From assembly GCA_016859345.1 (NCBI GenBank), contig CM029116.1, positions 7,934,143-7,998,142 of the forward strand: a stretch of 64,000 nt of DNA, in the 5' to 3' direction. Positions within the stretch are counted from its first letter, which is position 1. Each line of letters starts with the position of its first letter. The notes under the pieces are model-generated. The model did not search any database, was not told the origin of the DNA, and saw only the letters and a list, made by a program, of their open reading frames with translations. Origin of the DNA: Istiophorus platypterus (lineage: Eukaryota > Chordata > Actinopteri > Istiophoriformes > Istiophoridae). Shown here one piece after another: positions 18,706 through 30,840 of this stretch. The position numbers were made by a program, and so were the translations under genes.

Positions 18706-20189
18706 TGACTCTGGCACCAGCCAGGCAGGGACTGCGCAGGAAGGCGAGCGCACAATCGATGCAGCTTTATAGACCTGAATATGCGCCTTCTTCTCTCTGC
18801 TCCTTCCATCCACGTTTCTTTGTTACAGCTGTTGGGGAGAGAAGACAGGCAACACTCACACACATGCTGTGACGGAGGTGATTGTGTTTCCCCCCTCCTC
18901 TCCATTAGTTCATGTGAAGTCTCTGGTTTTATAGTTGATATCAGTCCATTCCACAGTCCTCTGTAGAGTTTTGGGTTACAAATGTAAAACACATACAAAA
19001 AAAAAAGGGGGGCTTGACGCAAGGTTTGTGCATCAGGGCTGTGTTGTGAATTCCAACTAGACAAAACTCATGGTTGCCACCTATGGGTAGAAAAATGGTA
19101 ACTGATAAAAGTTTTTGATGCAAATAACACCAGTCTGAGTGGTCTAAACATGCCTCTATGTAAAACAGATGTGAAACATCCCAGAAGAATGAAGAAATTA
19201 TGTTTTTGTGCCAGACATGAGTAAAAAATCGTGCCGTCTTTCAAAAACAGATCATTTAGATATACTGTTTTTAATATTTAAACATCTTGCTGAGGCACAT
19301 ATTTTTAAAAATAACCATGCAGTGTTGCACTGTAATATAACTTAAGTGGCGAAAAGGCACAACTATTTAGAGAGACCATTTAAGAATGTAACTGATAATG
19401 TATAAGTATATGCCGTGTATATTGGCAGTTATTGATGTGACAGGCCAATGCAGTAGTGGCTACTTTAGCACTAGTGTTTTTTAATAGTTGCAGAAATCAT
19501 CCTGCATATTTTTATCTTTAGAAACTCGATTGAAACTTCAAGTTACAGTAAAACTGAGTTGAGTTTTCCCATTCCATAACCCACTGCTATCTCTGCGGAC
19601 GGTTAAGTCGGGCAGGGCGCATCACAATGGGAGTGGTTCCGAGGCGCCTCGTACCGAAATCGGGCTTAATTGGAAACACAAGCTGCAATACTTGTTCCTT
19701 ACAGCTGCAAACGAACCCATCCCGAAACGAACCCTGAAGATTGCACTGGGAGCTTGACTCTGAGCACTTGTCAGTCTTCATTTAGGGGTGTTGGATTTCA
19801 AAATTTGCTGAGCCTCAGAGGTATTAATCCCACATCCTCAGAAGTTCCAGGGGCAGTCCTTGAACACTCTATGGTGTTTGTTCAGAGACTCTTGAGCTCC
19901 ATTTTGTTAAGTCCTTAAGTCTTTCATCTGTATATTTGTTACAACCCCAGCTCAAGGGAAGCATCACAGAGGAGTCAAACAGGTAGAATTTACAAAACAA
20001 AGTTCATTGCAAGTAGAATAAAGAAGAAACAAACAAAGAAACCCAGTGTGGTGGCTCGAAGCTACATTGATGTGGCTGACTGCTGAGAGGAAGAGAGAGA
20101 GAGGCTGGGACCTGGCAGAGCTTTTAGAGGAAGGCCATCAGGCGTCGGGAATTACACGGTGATCGAACGAGGTCAGTGCCTGCAGTTCT

Positions 20190-20325
20190 CCACAGGAATT
20201 AGTGCAGCTTTATACATAACAGTGGTGGACTTCAAAATTCAGTGCGATGCCTGGGAATTGAACCCGAGACCCGAGGAAACTTAAGAGTGGTCCCCCAACC
20301 CCCTGAGCTCACATTACTCTCCCAG
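20190..20325 (-). mobile_element. tRNA-like SINE or tRNA pseudogene remnant
   Basis: On the minus strand, GAGCTCAGGGGGTTGG (A-box-like, about 20295-20310) is followed by GGTTCAATTCC (B-box, 20254-20264) at tRNA-like spacing, within GGGTCTCGGGTTCAATTCCC. The acceptor stem is not convincing, so a SINE head or decayed tRNA copy is likelier than a working tRNA. Confidence 0.5.
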
Positions 20326-20389
20326 TTCTGATGTTTAACGTGAACACTACCTGGGCCTCAATCTCTATTAAGTTGTGCGTTGCACTGCT

Positions 20390-20475
20390 GGCACATGATT
20401 AGCCGGCTTGACAATTGCATGATTAAGCAAACAGGTGTACAGGTGCTCCTAATAGAGGACTCAGTGAGCGTATGT
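20390..20475 (+). mobile_element. Tc1/mariner-like terminal remnant
   Basis: ATGATTAGCCGGCTTGACAA ... ACAGGTGTACAGGTGCTCCT ... CTCAGTGAGCGTA resembles the diverged end of a widespread fish Tc1-like element, which ends CCTAATAAAGTGG...GTGAGTGT. No transposase reading frame is present nearby. Confidence 0.5.
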
Positions 20476-22014
20476 CAGGGGGGTAGAGGCTGAGCCTCGG
20501 GACCTGCAGTCCGCCGTTCCCTCGGTTCCCTCCTGTTAAAGTATGAACTTTTAACACTCAAACAAGTGCAGTTCCCTCTTGGCTAACATTAAATTGACCT
20601 CAGCAGAGGCCTGTAGACATAATTATAGCATGATTTCAGGCATAACCTACAAACAGTCCGCTGTAGGCTCACAGGTCCGCCGTTGCTGAGTGTGTAATGA
20701 CAGCAAAGAAGTCTGATAGGTGGGCAAGCACACACAGAGGGAGGACGGGGGCCGTCAGAAATCCCTTTGGCGCCTCTTATGTACGCAATGACCGCTCAAC
20801 CGGTGCATTCCTGCAGCACACTGTACGCCAGATCTTCCCATGCTAACACAGGTTTCAACACAATGACAACAGAATCCAAAAGGGACATTCCCACATTTCT
20901 TTTTCGTTTCTAAAATGAGAGGCCGGGGTTATCGGTAAACAGCGTATCAAACGAGACTTTTCAGCCAGGAGGTGTCCTCTTCGCCCCTGAGAGGCTGCTG
21001 CCTCTGCCTCTGCCAGTAGCACACGGCCTGACCTTCATCTTGGACTGACTCAGCATTTGCTACTTAATGTTAAATGATGCTGCCGGTGACGCCCAGTGGG
21101 TGTGAGAGACATTTGTCAAGGATCAGTCAAACATCCTCTTAGCCACATTTTAAAGCCTGCAGCCCGAGGTTGTAAATCCCAGCTGTCTGGACTCACCGAT
21201 CGGGGGCTAATTGATTCCTGTAATGGGTTTAAAGGTAATGATGAGCAGTAGGTTTTGCCCTATATGTTTATTGTGAAACATAAGGTCAGTTTTAATGTTT
21301 TAGTCTTGGATTATTATATTTTCATCGTTGTAATAAAACTCATTTGCATTACCTTGCCGTTTTTTTAAATGTGAAGTACAGTGGTGGACTTCTTCACTTA
21401 TTATGTTAATCAAGAAAACGTACCAGTTTAAAAGTTCCTTTTTTGCCCTTTTTCACTTTTTAACCTCAGTTTCATCAAAAACGTTTTAAAACTTTGATGT
21501 CCAGAAACATTAAACGGACTCACCCTGTAATCTGTCAAGATTTATGATAAAGACGGTTGCTCTGAAATTAGGCAAGTTGAGTGACTCATTGAGATGTCTC
21601 CAAAAACAAGTTTTGACATCGAAGCAGAAATAAGTAGCAGTACAGTTATGGACGTTAGAACCTTACATGGAATTATTCTCCCCAGTTACAAGGTCTAATA
21701 CATTACACTTTCAGGTTACCTTACAAGACCCTCTGTTATTGCTTATAATTAGATTGTGTTGTATAGGAGTTAAGGTTAATACATGAGGGTCTGGTTTCAG
21801 TGACTCACTGTATGAAATGGATCTGTATTAAGGAAACTGAAATCATCAATAGGTTTCACATTTTCCATGTTGAGTGACAGGGGTGAGTATTGACACACTC
21901 TGTCACTGCTTCACAGACTCATAAGGGAAGTTAAGTTTTATCAATAAGGATAAAAAGTTATACTTTTCACAGATGGCTGCATCAAAATGAGGAAACAGGG
22001 CTTTTTATCCCCCC

Positions 22015-22320
22015 ATGCATGTGATATGGCTGCACGGATGGTTGTCTCTCTGTCAGTTCATCACTTTGGTCCAAACTGCAACATAATACAGATCAAGACT
22101 GAAATCAAAAGCTATTGGATAGATTCCTATTAAATTATAGCCAACAATTGTTGGATATACTGCAGTGAAAGTTGGTACAGGGATCAAGTTCCCCTCAGGT
22201 TGAATTGTGCTCAGCTTCAGTTTGAGTCAGTTTGAATTTTTTGGTCTATGAATACATGCAAAGCTAATGGCATTGGCATCAGACTCAGCTGTACTGTGTC
22301 ACCTGCCTTATGTTTTAAAG
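22015..22320 (+). repeat. Dispersed fish repeat (family B) copy
   Basis: Carries TTTGGTCCAAACTG, AGCTATTGGATAGATT, GTTGGTACAGGGATCAAGTT, CCCCTCAGGTTGAATTGT and GCTAATGGCATTGGCATCAG, a diverged but ordered match to the percomorph repeat also seen at 28165-28800. Confidence 0.6.
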
Positions 22321-22434
22321 CAGTTATGAGTGATATAAAAATGTATTGGGGCTATCAGAAAACATTCTGACAATGTGAAGTGGGTACTTTTATTATGACC
22401 CTACAGAGAATCATCACCCCCTTTGACTTCACTG

Positions 22435-22685
22435 AGCTTCATAGTGAGTTTTGGCTCATTGTTTAGTTTTTCTTCCGCCACACAAACAACTACTTTTTTG
22501 GTTCACTCTCACTGCTCTCATGGTGTCGTATTTGTGCAAAGGCCGGCAAATGTTTTCAGCGAAATAGCTCTAAAAACCTACTGGACGCTACCTGCTCAGC
22601 ACCAAACTGCTGACAGACACAGCTAGTGACTAGCTGGTGAACACAGTGGAGCATTTACTAGCTGAGGACACTGTACATTGTGGCC
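22435..22685 (+). repeat. Dispersed fish repeat (family C) copy
   Basis: Contains CGCTACCTGCTCAGCACCAA, GACTAGCTGGTGAACACAGT and GGAGCATTTACTAGCTGAGG, matching the order of family C phrases. Any ORFs over it are repeat-derived. Confidence 0.5.
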
Positions 22686-25600
22686 ACTTGCTTGTTTTGA
22701 AGTGCTGACCAAAACCAACTGTGAGATAATGTACAAACCCAGAGACACACTTCCTGCATGAAACTGCAACTCCTTCGCCAACGTAAACACGGCGCGACCA
22801 GCGTGCAGTGACCTCTGTCCCCGCTGGTGTCTTGGTTTGGCCGGCATGCAGTGCGTCATTATAATGCATATGACTCCCTCCCTGTATATAATTACCGACT
22901 CACTGCTGGCAGTTTCATGACATCTCAGATTTTCGAAAAGAAAAGCAAGAGGTTCTAAACTTCTATTTTGAGATTTACATTCCACTTAATAATATTGGTG
23001 GGATAAGGGTGGAGGAGGTGGGGGGGGTCAAGGGGGTCGGGGCATTTTTGTGAGTTAGATGCTCTGACTGGAGCCAGACACAGGGGCCAGACAGTTTTAT
23101 TGCATTGTGGGATTACTAGCTGGCCGAAATGAAAGTGTATTGTCACGGTTACCAGACCCCTGATCCTCATGGCTGCTGGAGGGCCAATGCGTGACCTCTA
23201 ATGGTAACACAGCCTGGGGAGAGTTTTACACAAGAGCAAACGCGTACATCAGCCACAAGGAAGAATGCCCTGTGACATTTGTTCTGATATCACCGCAGGA
23301 GACGCCCAGGTACTCAGCTAATTAGAAGGAAAAAAGAGCTGTGACTGTGCAGAATGATGTGGAGCTCAGGTCAGCTGAGATTTTGTTTACTTACAGTGAA
23401 ACTATAATTAACGATAATAACAAATGACACAAATGGAAAACAAATACCAAATCACACAGGAGCCTTTAGGTGTTGCTTGTTTAACAAGAGTAACATGGCC
23501 AAAACAGCAGCATAGAGAAGTCAGTAAACATCCACACACAGTTTATTTGCGACATTAACATAAAGAAACTAAAATGGGACAAAAAAAGCAGGACTATTTT
23601 GAACAGTAACATTACTCATGAAACATGACTGTAATGTCATAAATGCCTGATATGCAGTGGAGAAGGAACTACTCAGATTAGTACTTTAATAATTCTGTTA
23701 AAATACTCCATCACAGGTAATGCTCTTGGAACTATATATAAGCAAAATATACTTAAAGTATCAAAAGTAAATGTGCTCATATCAGAAAAATCCCTCATTT
23801 GATTGACATATTTGATTATTACTAATATATTAATTTTTAGGCAGCAGCTTAATGTTACAGTTGGTGGAGGTGGAGCTAATTTCAGTTTACTTTAATGTAC
23901 TGTGGGGCAGTTTAATCTGTCATAATGTGCTATATTATATTTAAAAAAATGCATATTTGCATGTCAAATCTTAATTTTTTAAGTAACTATAGCTATCAGA
24001 TAAATGCAAAAGTAGCCTAAAATTGAAATGCCCAAGTAAAAATATATCAAAATTGTACTTGAGTACAGTACTAAAATAAATGTGCTTAGTTACAATTTAA
24101 ATGGCTTCTAAGATGATTTTAGTGAAGTTCTTTTAGTTACCATATATAAATTGCATTCATGAGTTTGTGATCAAACAGTTAAAATAAAACATAGATGTGA
24201 CCGGTAGACAGATTCAAGTCTGTGCAATAGCAGTGCCGTGAAAAGGATCACCCACCCAACACATACCAATCAGGTATTTTTTCAAATGGGATATTTTACA
24301 TATACAGTTCATTGTTGATAAATAATATTTTCCATAAATGTTTTAGATATTTGAACCTATCATTGTCTACACACCTCCTCAAAGCATTTTCCTGGAATAA
24401 ACCTCTCTTGAGCAAAATGCTGAACCCTTCTTGAATTGTTGTTTTATTTACCTAAACTTTTTCAAATTTAATTTATTGTGTCTAAAAGTACTAGAGCCCA
24501 TTGAATGACTTATTTTTAACTTTTTCTTCTCAAAAATATATTATACATTTTGTAAAGAAGTAGCATGATTCATTATATATACCTCTAACAGGTTATATAC
24601 CTGTTTCTTGAGCATTTGTATTTGAAGTTAATTTTGAAAGTTGGTAACAGCTTGGTTTAGACAGGAGGCGACTGCATAAATAAGTGTATCATCTGCATAG
24701 AAATTAATCTCTGCTAAATTTTCTAACATCATATATATATATATTATAAAATAGAACCTCGTTGTACACCTTGTATGTACTTTAGAACCTCGGACTTGGA
24801 GTTTTCAACATAACATTTTTGTTCTTTCGGTTTTGTTCACTATAATTAAATAAGATTCAGTCCATATTTTCAACCAAACTGAATTGAGGCTGAAGACATC
24901 TCAGGTGGAAGTAAAGATCAAAGCTCAGCCTATATATTCTTATTGTTGTTCACACCATCACACCTACTTACTAAAGAAACCCTAGCTTCTCACCACCTCT
25001 GGGCCTTTTCCAAGAAACCAACCCCTCCCTCCTTCCTCTGAACAGCAAGCATTAACATGTGATTGGTCAGCAGGGAGTAACCCGGGATCATTAGTGCCAA
25101 TAAACTCAAGTGTGCATGAAGGTTTCTTCTGACAGGAGGCAAAAAAAAGGGCAATTCGTTGAAAAAAATTGCACTTTCAACTCATCCAAACAACCTCATC
25201 CCAACTGCAACCGGAGAACAGGACAAGGCCTTGGATGCCTTTATCTAAGAATCCACAAATTAAATTTAATAAACCTTTATTTTCCCTCCTGCTGGCAGGG
25301 ACAGTGGAAATGTTTTGTTTTGTCTTCAGGTTTTTTTTCGGTCTTTCCTCCTTCCTCTGAAACCACGGGTGCAGCAGCCTCCAACTCCTGACCGTCGCAG
25401 CATGAGCGCAGCGCTGGCCAGTGTTAAGTCTCAGTAATTAAGACTTCACGCTGTTCCACTTTAACAGCCCCCAAATGGGCGTCCCGCGGCCCCCGACCCT
25501 CCCCTTTCAGAGTAATTTATTCGATTTGACATGAGTTGTGCTTCACCTCATCCTCGCCTCTCCTGCAACACACGCCTGTGTTGTGGTGGAACAATGAAGC

Positions 25601-27332
25601 TCTTCTCCTCCTTTTGTCTCTATTTGCTTTTGTCATCTCTGCTTCTGTGTATGATCATGGTTGTGTTTAATCAAGTCAAGAGTGCTTCTATTTAAAAGAA
25701 AGCTCAGATGATTAGGAAGTCAAGTGGTTAATCAGGAGACTAATGTTAAAACAGAGAACAAGTCCAAGACAAAGGGAAGGAACAGTAGATAAGTACTATC
25801 CTCTTTTTTTCCTGTCTTTTAAGCTGATGGGTTGATTGTTTTTTTTTATAGTCCATTATATACACAATGACTTAACCTTAGATTAGTAAGCTTTGTTTTG
25901 TTTGTGTGACTGCTAGTTTAGAATCAATAGAAAGAGAGATGTCTGCACACTGATAAGTTTATTTAAATGTATCATACCTAAGCCCGTGCATCATCAGACT
26001 TGGGGCCGGATTAACCCTCTAGGAGTCTCTGGTGCAAAAATAAGTTGTGGGTCTCTACTGACGTCCCCATGTCTTTCTGTGTCTACTTTCTGGTAACTTG
26101 ATGAAGCAAGTGAAACTCTAGCAACACTGAAGCCCTACTGTATCATAACTAAGCATTTTTTTTGTGACATTAATGTGTTCTAGCCAGTGGCCTTCAATGG
26201 GCTCATCAACACGTTACAAAGAACATTTAAGTGAGATGGATATGAGCGAAAAAACTTTATGTAAAAGTAAAAAAAAAAGTGTTAAAAAACAAATGAGCAG
26301 TTTTTCAAATGACCACAAAGGCCACACAGTGACCACACAACCCGGAGCCTTTGGGCCTCGGGAGTGTTTGGAATTCCAGTGCAGTCGTCTTGTTTGCCCA
26401 GCTGGTAATGCAGCTTTAAATAGGATAATAATGATTAGATATAAAGAATAACGAAATGAAAACAAATCTGAAAAACAAGAGATTCAATAACTAAAGTTCA
26501 GTGAATAAAATAGATCAACATAGGAAAATACATTGAAATAAGATTTAAAAATGGGAAATAAACAAATAAAACACATAAAACAAGATAGGGTCTGTGATCA
26601 CAGGTGTAGTTAACCAGTGTGATACATATCTCAATAAAAAAAATAAGAGTTCAAGTTGTGTAAAACTAAAATTCAATGGGGTGTAGATGAAAAATTAAAT
26701 CAGATGTACAATAATCTCAAAGAGATGGACCACAAGGATGACAACAGATATAGGAATTAGATATAGGAAAATATCTCAATTAAATAATAAATATTTAAAA
26801 TAGAGTTGGAAGGCACATGAAAGTAAACATTAAAATTTTAATGCTGAAAAAACTCTGCAAACGGAGACAACTTTACTTTAAAAAAAAACACACCAAGAGG
26901 CTTAAACTAAGAATAAGAAATTTATATTAGTTGCCGTCTTGTTGATAGTTTTTCTCAGCACCTTTCATAGCATACATATGTTACCAAAAAATATGTGGCG
27001 ACTTTAAGATTATAAGTGCAATTTTAGTGTTTCTCCATGTAAAACATAAATAATTTCTTTCATGTAGGTAACAATAACAAATGGAAGAGGAAGCACTTCA
27101 GAATGTCTTATGTCAAAGGTAAAATGCAAAAGCCCTTCAACAAAATGAGAAAAAAATATATACAAGCTTCATGAAGGAGAAAAATATAACAGGATGAAGT
27201 TTAAAAGACAAGAAATGAGAGGAGCGGTGACAGATATAATTAAAGTGTGAAAAAAAAATGTGCTAATATGAGTCAGGAACAAGGCTGAAGTCGTGATGAT
27301 GCAGGCCTCTATTTGCTTTAGATATGTGAATG

Positions 27333-27345
27333 CTGTCTGTCTGCC

Positions 27346-27376
<31 letters not shown>
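27333..27376. repeat. (CTGT)n microsatellite
   Basis: Tetranucleotide run of about 10 units with one variant unit. Confidence 0.95.
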
Positions 27377-27699
27377 GTGGTAAATCAAGGCTATAAATCA
27401 GATAAGTTAAGGCTGCGCTGATGTTGTTGTAGCAAAAAAGCACATGTCCCGACTGTAGGCCCGAAGTCCCAGTGATACATCATCCAGCCAAACAGCTGAG
27501 TGCGACAGGCTCGTCTGTCCCGCTCAGGAGAGGTCTAAGATAAACGACTGTAGAGGAAGGCTGCATAAATGCAGCAAGCACAAATCAGAGCTTAGCAGAC
27601 GATGAAACATTATAAAACGCAAACTAGCTGAACGACTCGTAATGAGCTGGGCTCGCCGGGCCGGTTGGCTCGAGGTGAGATGTGAGGTGAGGTTTTACA

Positions 27700-27914
27700 A
27701 CCGCTCATCTGCTCCAAGGATTTGGAACTAACGACAACAGCCGGCGGCGGCGGTGGTCTGCCGGCTGCTGAGCCCTGACACCGAGGCAGGCGGGCAAGGC
27801 GGTCACATGACGAGCACCGTCACATGCGCGAGCAGCTGGTGGTAGCGGAGCGGAGAGCCGACGGCCCGCGCGGCTGCCAGACCGCATCCGCGGCACCGGG
27901 TCCAACTGTTCACG
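27700..27914 (+). promoter_or_regulatory. CpG-rich putative promoter and first exon
   Basis: A sharply GC- and CpG-rich block in AT-rich surroundings. It contains a CGG-repeat-like stretch (about 27741-27755) and two TCACATG E-boxes 17 bp apart: GTCACATGAC at 27802-27811, an M-box/USF-type palindrome, and GTCACATGCG at 27819. A consensus 5' splice site CACG|GTGAGT follows at 27914/27915. An ATG at 27824 would read MREQLVVAERRADG to the donor in phase 1, but I do not recognise it. It looks like the TATA-less start of a plus-strand transcript (coding or lncRNA). I find no downstream coding exon in the window. Confidence 0.45.
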
Positions 27915-28069
27915 GTGAGTATGCGGAGGGGGTGGCGGGCGTCTGGTCGGCCGGGATTAGATGCCGGGTCTTCGGCCTTGTAGAAGTTCGCAGACAGACA
28001 GACAGACGCGGGCAGGTGAAGGAAACAGAGCTTTGGCGCTAAAAATAACAACAGTGGACGCAGAGGAGC

Positions 28070-28105
28070 AGACGTGCAGACAGACAGACAGACGGATAGA
28101 CAGAT
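28070..28105. repeat. (CAGA)n imperfect microsatellite
   Basis: CAGACAGACAGACAGACGG followed by GATAGACAGATG. A related CAGA run lies at 27991-28004. Confidence 0.85.
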
Positions 28106-28164
28106 GACCCTGAGAGTGATAGATGGCAGAATTCAATTTTAAGCCTTTTTTAGCCACGCTAATG

Positions 28165-28800
28165 GCATAGCTGTAGGGACGGCAATGTCAGTCTGTCAGT
28201 CGGCCGCTTTGGTTCGGACTGAAATATCCCAGCCGTTATCTGATGGATTTGGAAATTCCGTACCAACATTCATGGTCCCCAGACCATGAATCCTTATCCC
28301 CCAGACTTTTCCTCTAGTTTCCTCCGCCATGAGGTTGACATCTGAGGTTCAGAGTGAAATATCTTTACAACAACTGGATGGATCAGCATGAAATTTCCTA
28401 AAGACATTCAAGATCTTTGGGAATCGCCAAGAAAACATAAAGTCAAAGTTTTTTTTACAGTAAAATCTCTCAACTAATCTACTAAATCTACTACATCTAC
28501 TAAATGGATTTCCACATCTGGTACAGACATCCGTGGCTCCCAGACGATCCTAATGACTTTTCGTGATCCTGTGACTTTCCCTCCACTGCCAATATCAGGT
28601 TGATATTTTTGGTTCGGAGTGAAACGTCTGGGCAACATGAGATGGTTGCCATGAAATTTTGCCTCACTCAGGACAAATTCTATTGACTTTGGGTAGGGTT
28701 CGGGTCCCCTGACTTTTCCTGTTGCAATAGCAATCAAACCAAATCACTGCTGCGCCTAATAGCCTCAAAGAGCTTCTAGCATGGCTGTAGACCTGGCTGG
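28165..28800 (+). repeat. Dispersed fish repeat (family B), long copy with internal sub-repeats
   Basis: Two or three degenerate ~200-bp units each read roughly 'TTGGTTCGGA(C/G)TGAAA..., ATGAAATTT..., ACATTCATGG, GACTTTTCCTC..., AGGTTGA(C/T)AT'. The copy ends CTTCTAGCATGGCTGTAGAC. Same family as 22015-22320 and 11572-11700. The sub-repeats are visible at 28210, 28345 and 28605. Confidence 0.65.
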
Positions 28801-30519
28801 AGTAACTGGTATTGTTACTTGCAGATCGTAAACTTCCCCTGCTCTTCACATACATTTTCCAACACATTATATAAAGATGCAGGTACTGTCTTGTCTTAGC
28901 TGTATATTAGTCTGTTCCATTCAACTGTGTGTTGTTGTTTCCTTTTATATCCCCTAATGGACATTTCCCAGGGAGCATTGCATTGTTTTGCAGGGATTAA
29001 AATTCACTGAAGATTATATCTGCCTCAGCACTGCAGAACAATGGGGGGACATGGGGGTCTCCCTGTCAGGGCCCGGCAAGATGGACGCCCACCCATTCTG
29101 AACAGAGCCTGTGGCATGCCATGAGCCCAATTAGAGGCTGATCCATAAGAAAAACTCAGGGCCTCATATGTAAAACCACGTAACTGTCTGCCCTTTACAC
29201 CTCACATGTGTGTGATTTTGCCTTTAAAGGTGCCTGTTACAACAGTCGGCATCAGAGATGGACAGTCTGCCAGAATCCTATGGATGTTTTCAAACTGTCT
29301 TCAGTACCCAATCTGCATGTTTACACCGTATTTATTAGGCCCCAGAGAAAACCGCTCCATCATCCCAGTTTAATTTAATATCGTGCAATAAGATATGCTG
29401 CTCTCAGTACTTTTCTTTAAGCTGTCTCTGGAAAACTTTCTGAGTCAGCAGAGAGAAACGCAGCCTCACGGCCCTCCGGAGCAGCAAGCTTTTCCATCGC
29501 AGCAGAGAGGGCTGGGAACAGCACTCAGGCCCCGATCTGTGAATGGTCCTCAGTGCAACAATGTGGCCCATCAATGAAAACCTTCATTGTCTTTGCTCTC
29601 AGTCTCAGGGGAGTCGATACACAATAGAAGGTTTGTCACAGTGCCCAACCTCATGTCTTTGTAAGTTAGAAAGCGAACCCATTTATACTGCACACAAGCC
29701 AGATTTACCGCTTGAAGGTGACTCGCGTAGGAGGGTTTCTAAATATGTGATGTTTTGGGTAAAAAAAAATCCCCTCTCTCTGTAGCTTTTGTTTCAGGAA
29801 AATTTGTTAATTCTCTCTGCCTGTGATCTGCCAGAGGGGTTTTCAGACATCAACACTGCAGCACCAAGCAGATAGTTGAGACTGCTTACGTTATAACAGT
29901 CATGCCGGTGATATACTGCATCACTTAAACGCTCCATTGTACATCACAATGCAAACCTACACTTGTGGCCTGTAAATCACAAGAGGCAGAGTGAAACAGT
30001 CCACAAGCAGACAGACCAGAGGCCGCAGGCTTTTTCCAGGGTCATGTGGCAATGTTTCATGCAAAAAACTTTTTTGGTCATTTGCTGCTGTTTGTATTGT
30101 TTGGGGTTGTATTTTGAGTTAATCACTGTTTGTGTAAAGTGCTCTTTCATTTACTTCTTAATTCAAAAAGGAAAATAGCAAATAAAGAATTAAAAAAACA
30201 AAGATGAAAAACAAAGTGTGGCTTTCGGAGTCTTTATGTCATATTCTGCTGTAAAAGAAAATATGTTGAAAAAACAATCTCGATCAATCAGTCATTTTAG
30301 TGGCTTTCTGATGGTATTGTACAGTTTTTCTTCAACAGATGGGGTGGCCCAGTTTTCACCATGATATTGCAGATGTTCAATTCCTTTTTTTTTTTCCTGC
30401 AATGACAACTTGGGGGCAGCAGAAACAAGTTAGGAACATAAAACTGACATATCATCGCTTTTTAAGTTGATATGAAGAACTCCTTAGGAAACAGTTGCCT
30501 ATTTACACATTCCGGTGTC

Positions 30520-30840
30520 TTTTTCTGACAACAAGCCAAATCTAATACTTTCTCTGCTTTTAGCTCTGTTTTGGTCTCCACCATGTCCAGAGGGGAAATA
30601 TCTTGCTTTGTAGCTGCTAAATGCGCCACAATCCATCTAGCTGTTAAGTACTGGACAGATAGTATGCACTTGGGTCTAAGAGTTTGTTTTTACTGTTGTT
30701 GCTGAAAACAGCTGCCCGCTGCAGCCAAAAACAACGTTCTGGGGGAGAAGGGAGAGTGAACCAAAACAGTAGAGTCGCAGGCTGGAAAGCAGAACAGTGA
30801 ACTAAACCACACAAGCGCCATGGAAATCGGCTAAATATTT
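30520..30840 (-). repeat. Dispersed fish repeat (family C), reverse copy
   Basis: Contains AGCTCTGTTTTGGTCTCCAC, GGGGAAATATCTTGCTTTGT, GCTGAAAACAGCTGCC, GGGGGAGAAGGGAGAGTGAA and CAGAGTCGCAGG-like phrases: the reverse complement of the family seen at 17755-17975, and longer. Confidence 0.6.

Larger units (their letters stand above)
13207..27700. other. Gene-poor intergenic region upstream of the receptor gene
   Basis: About 14.5 kb in which I cannot support any coding exon on either strand. It holds microsatellites at 13273, 15452, 18396 and 27333, a 28-bp direct repeat pair at 16258/16384, two tRNA-type SINE remnants (17398, 20240), a Tc1-like end (20390) and copies of dispersed repeat families B and C. 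The rest is AT-rich unique-looking DNA. Confidence 0.6.

Noticed and set aside
20240..20320. Functional tRNA gene on the minus strand
   Set aside because: A- and B-box-like words are present, but I cannot pair a convincing acceptor stem or anticodon arm. Kept only as a SINE or tRNA remnant.
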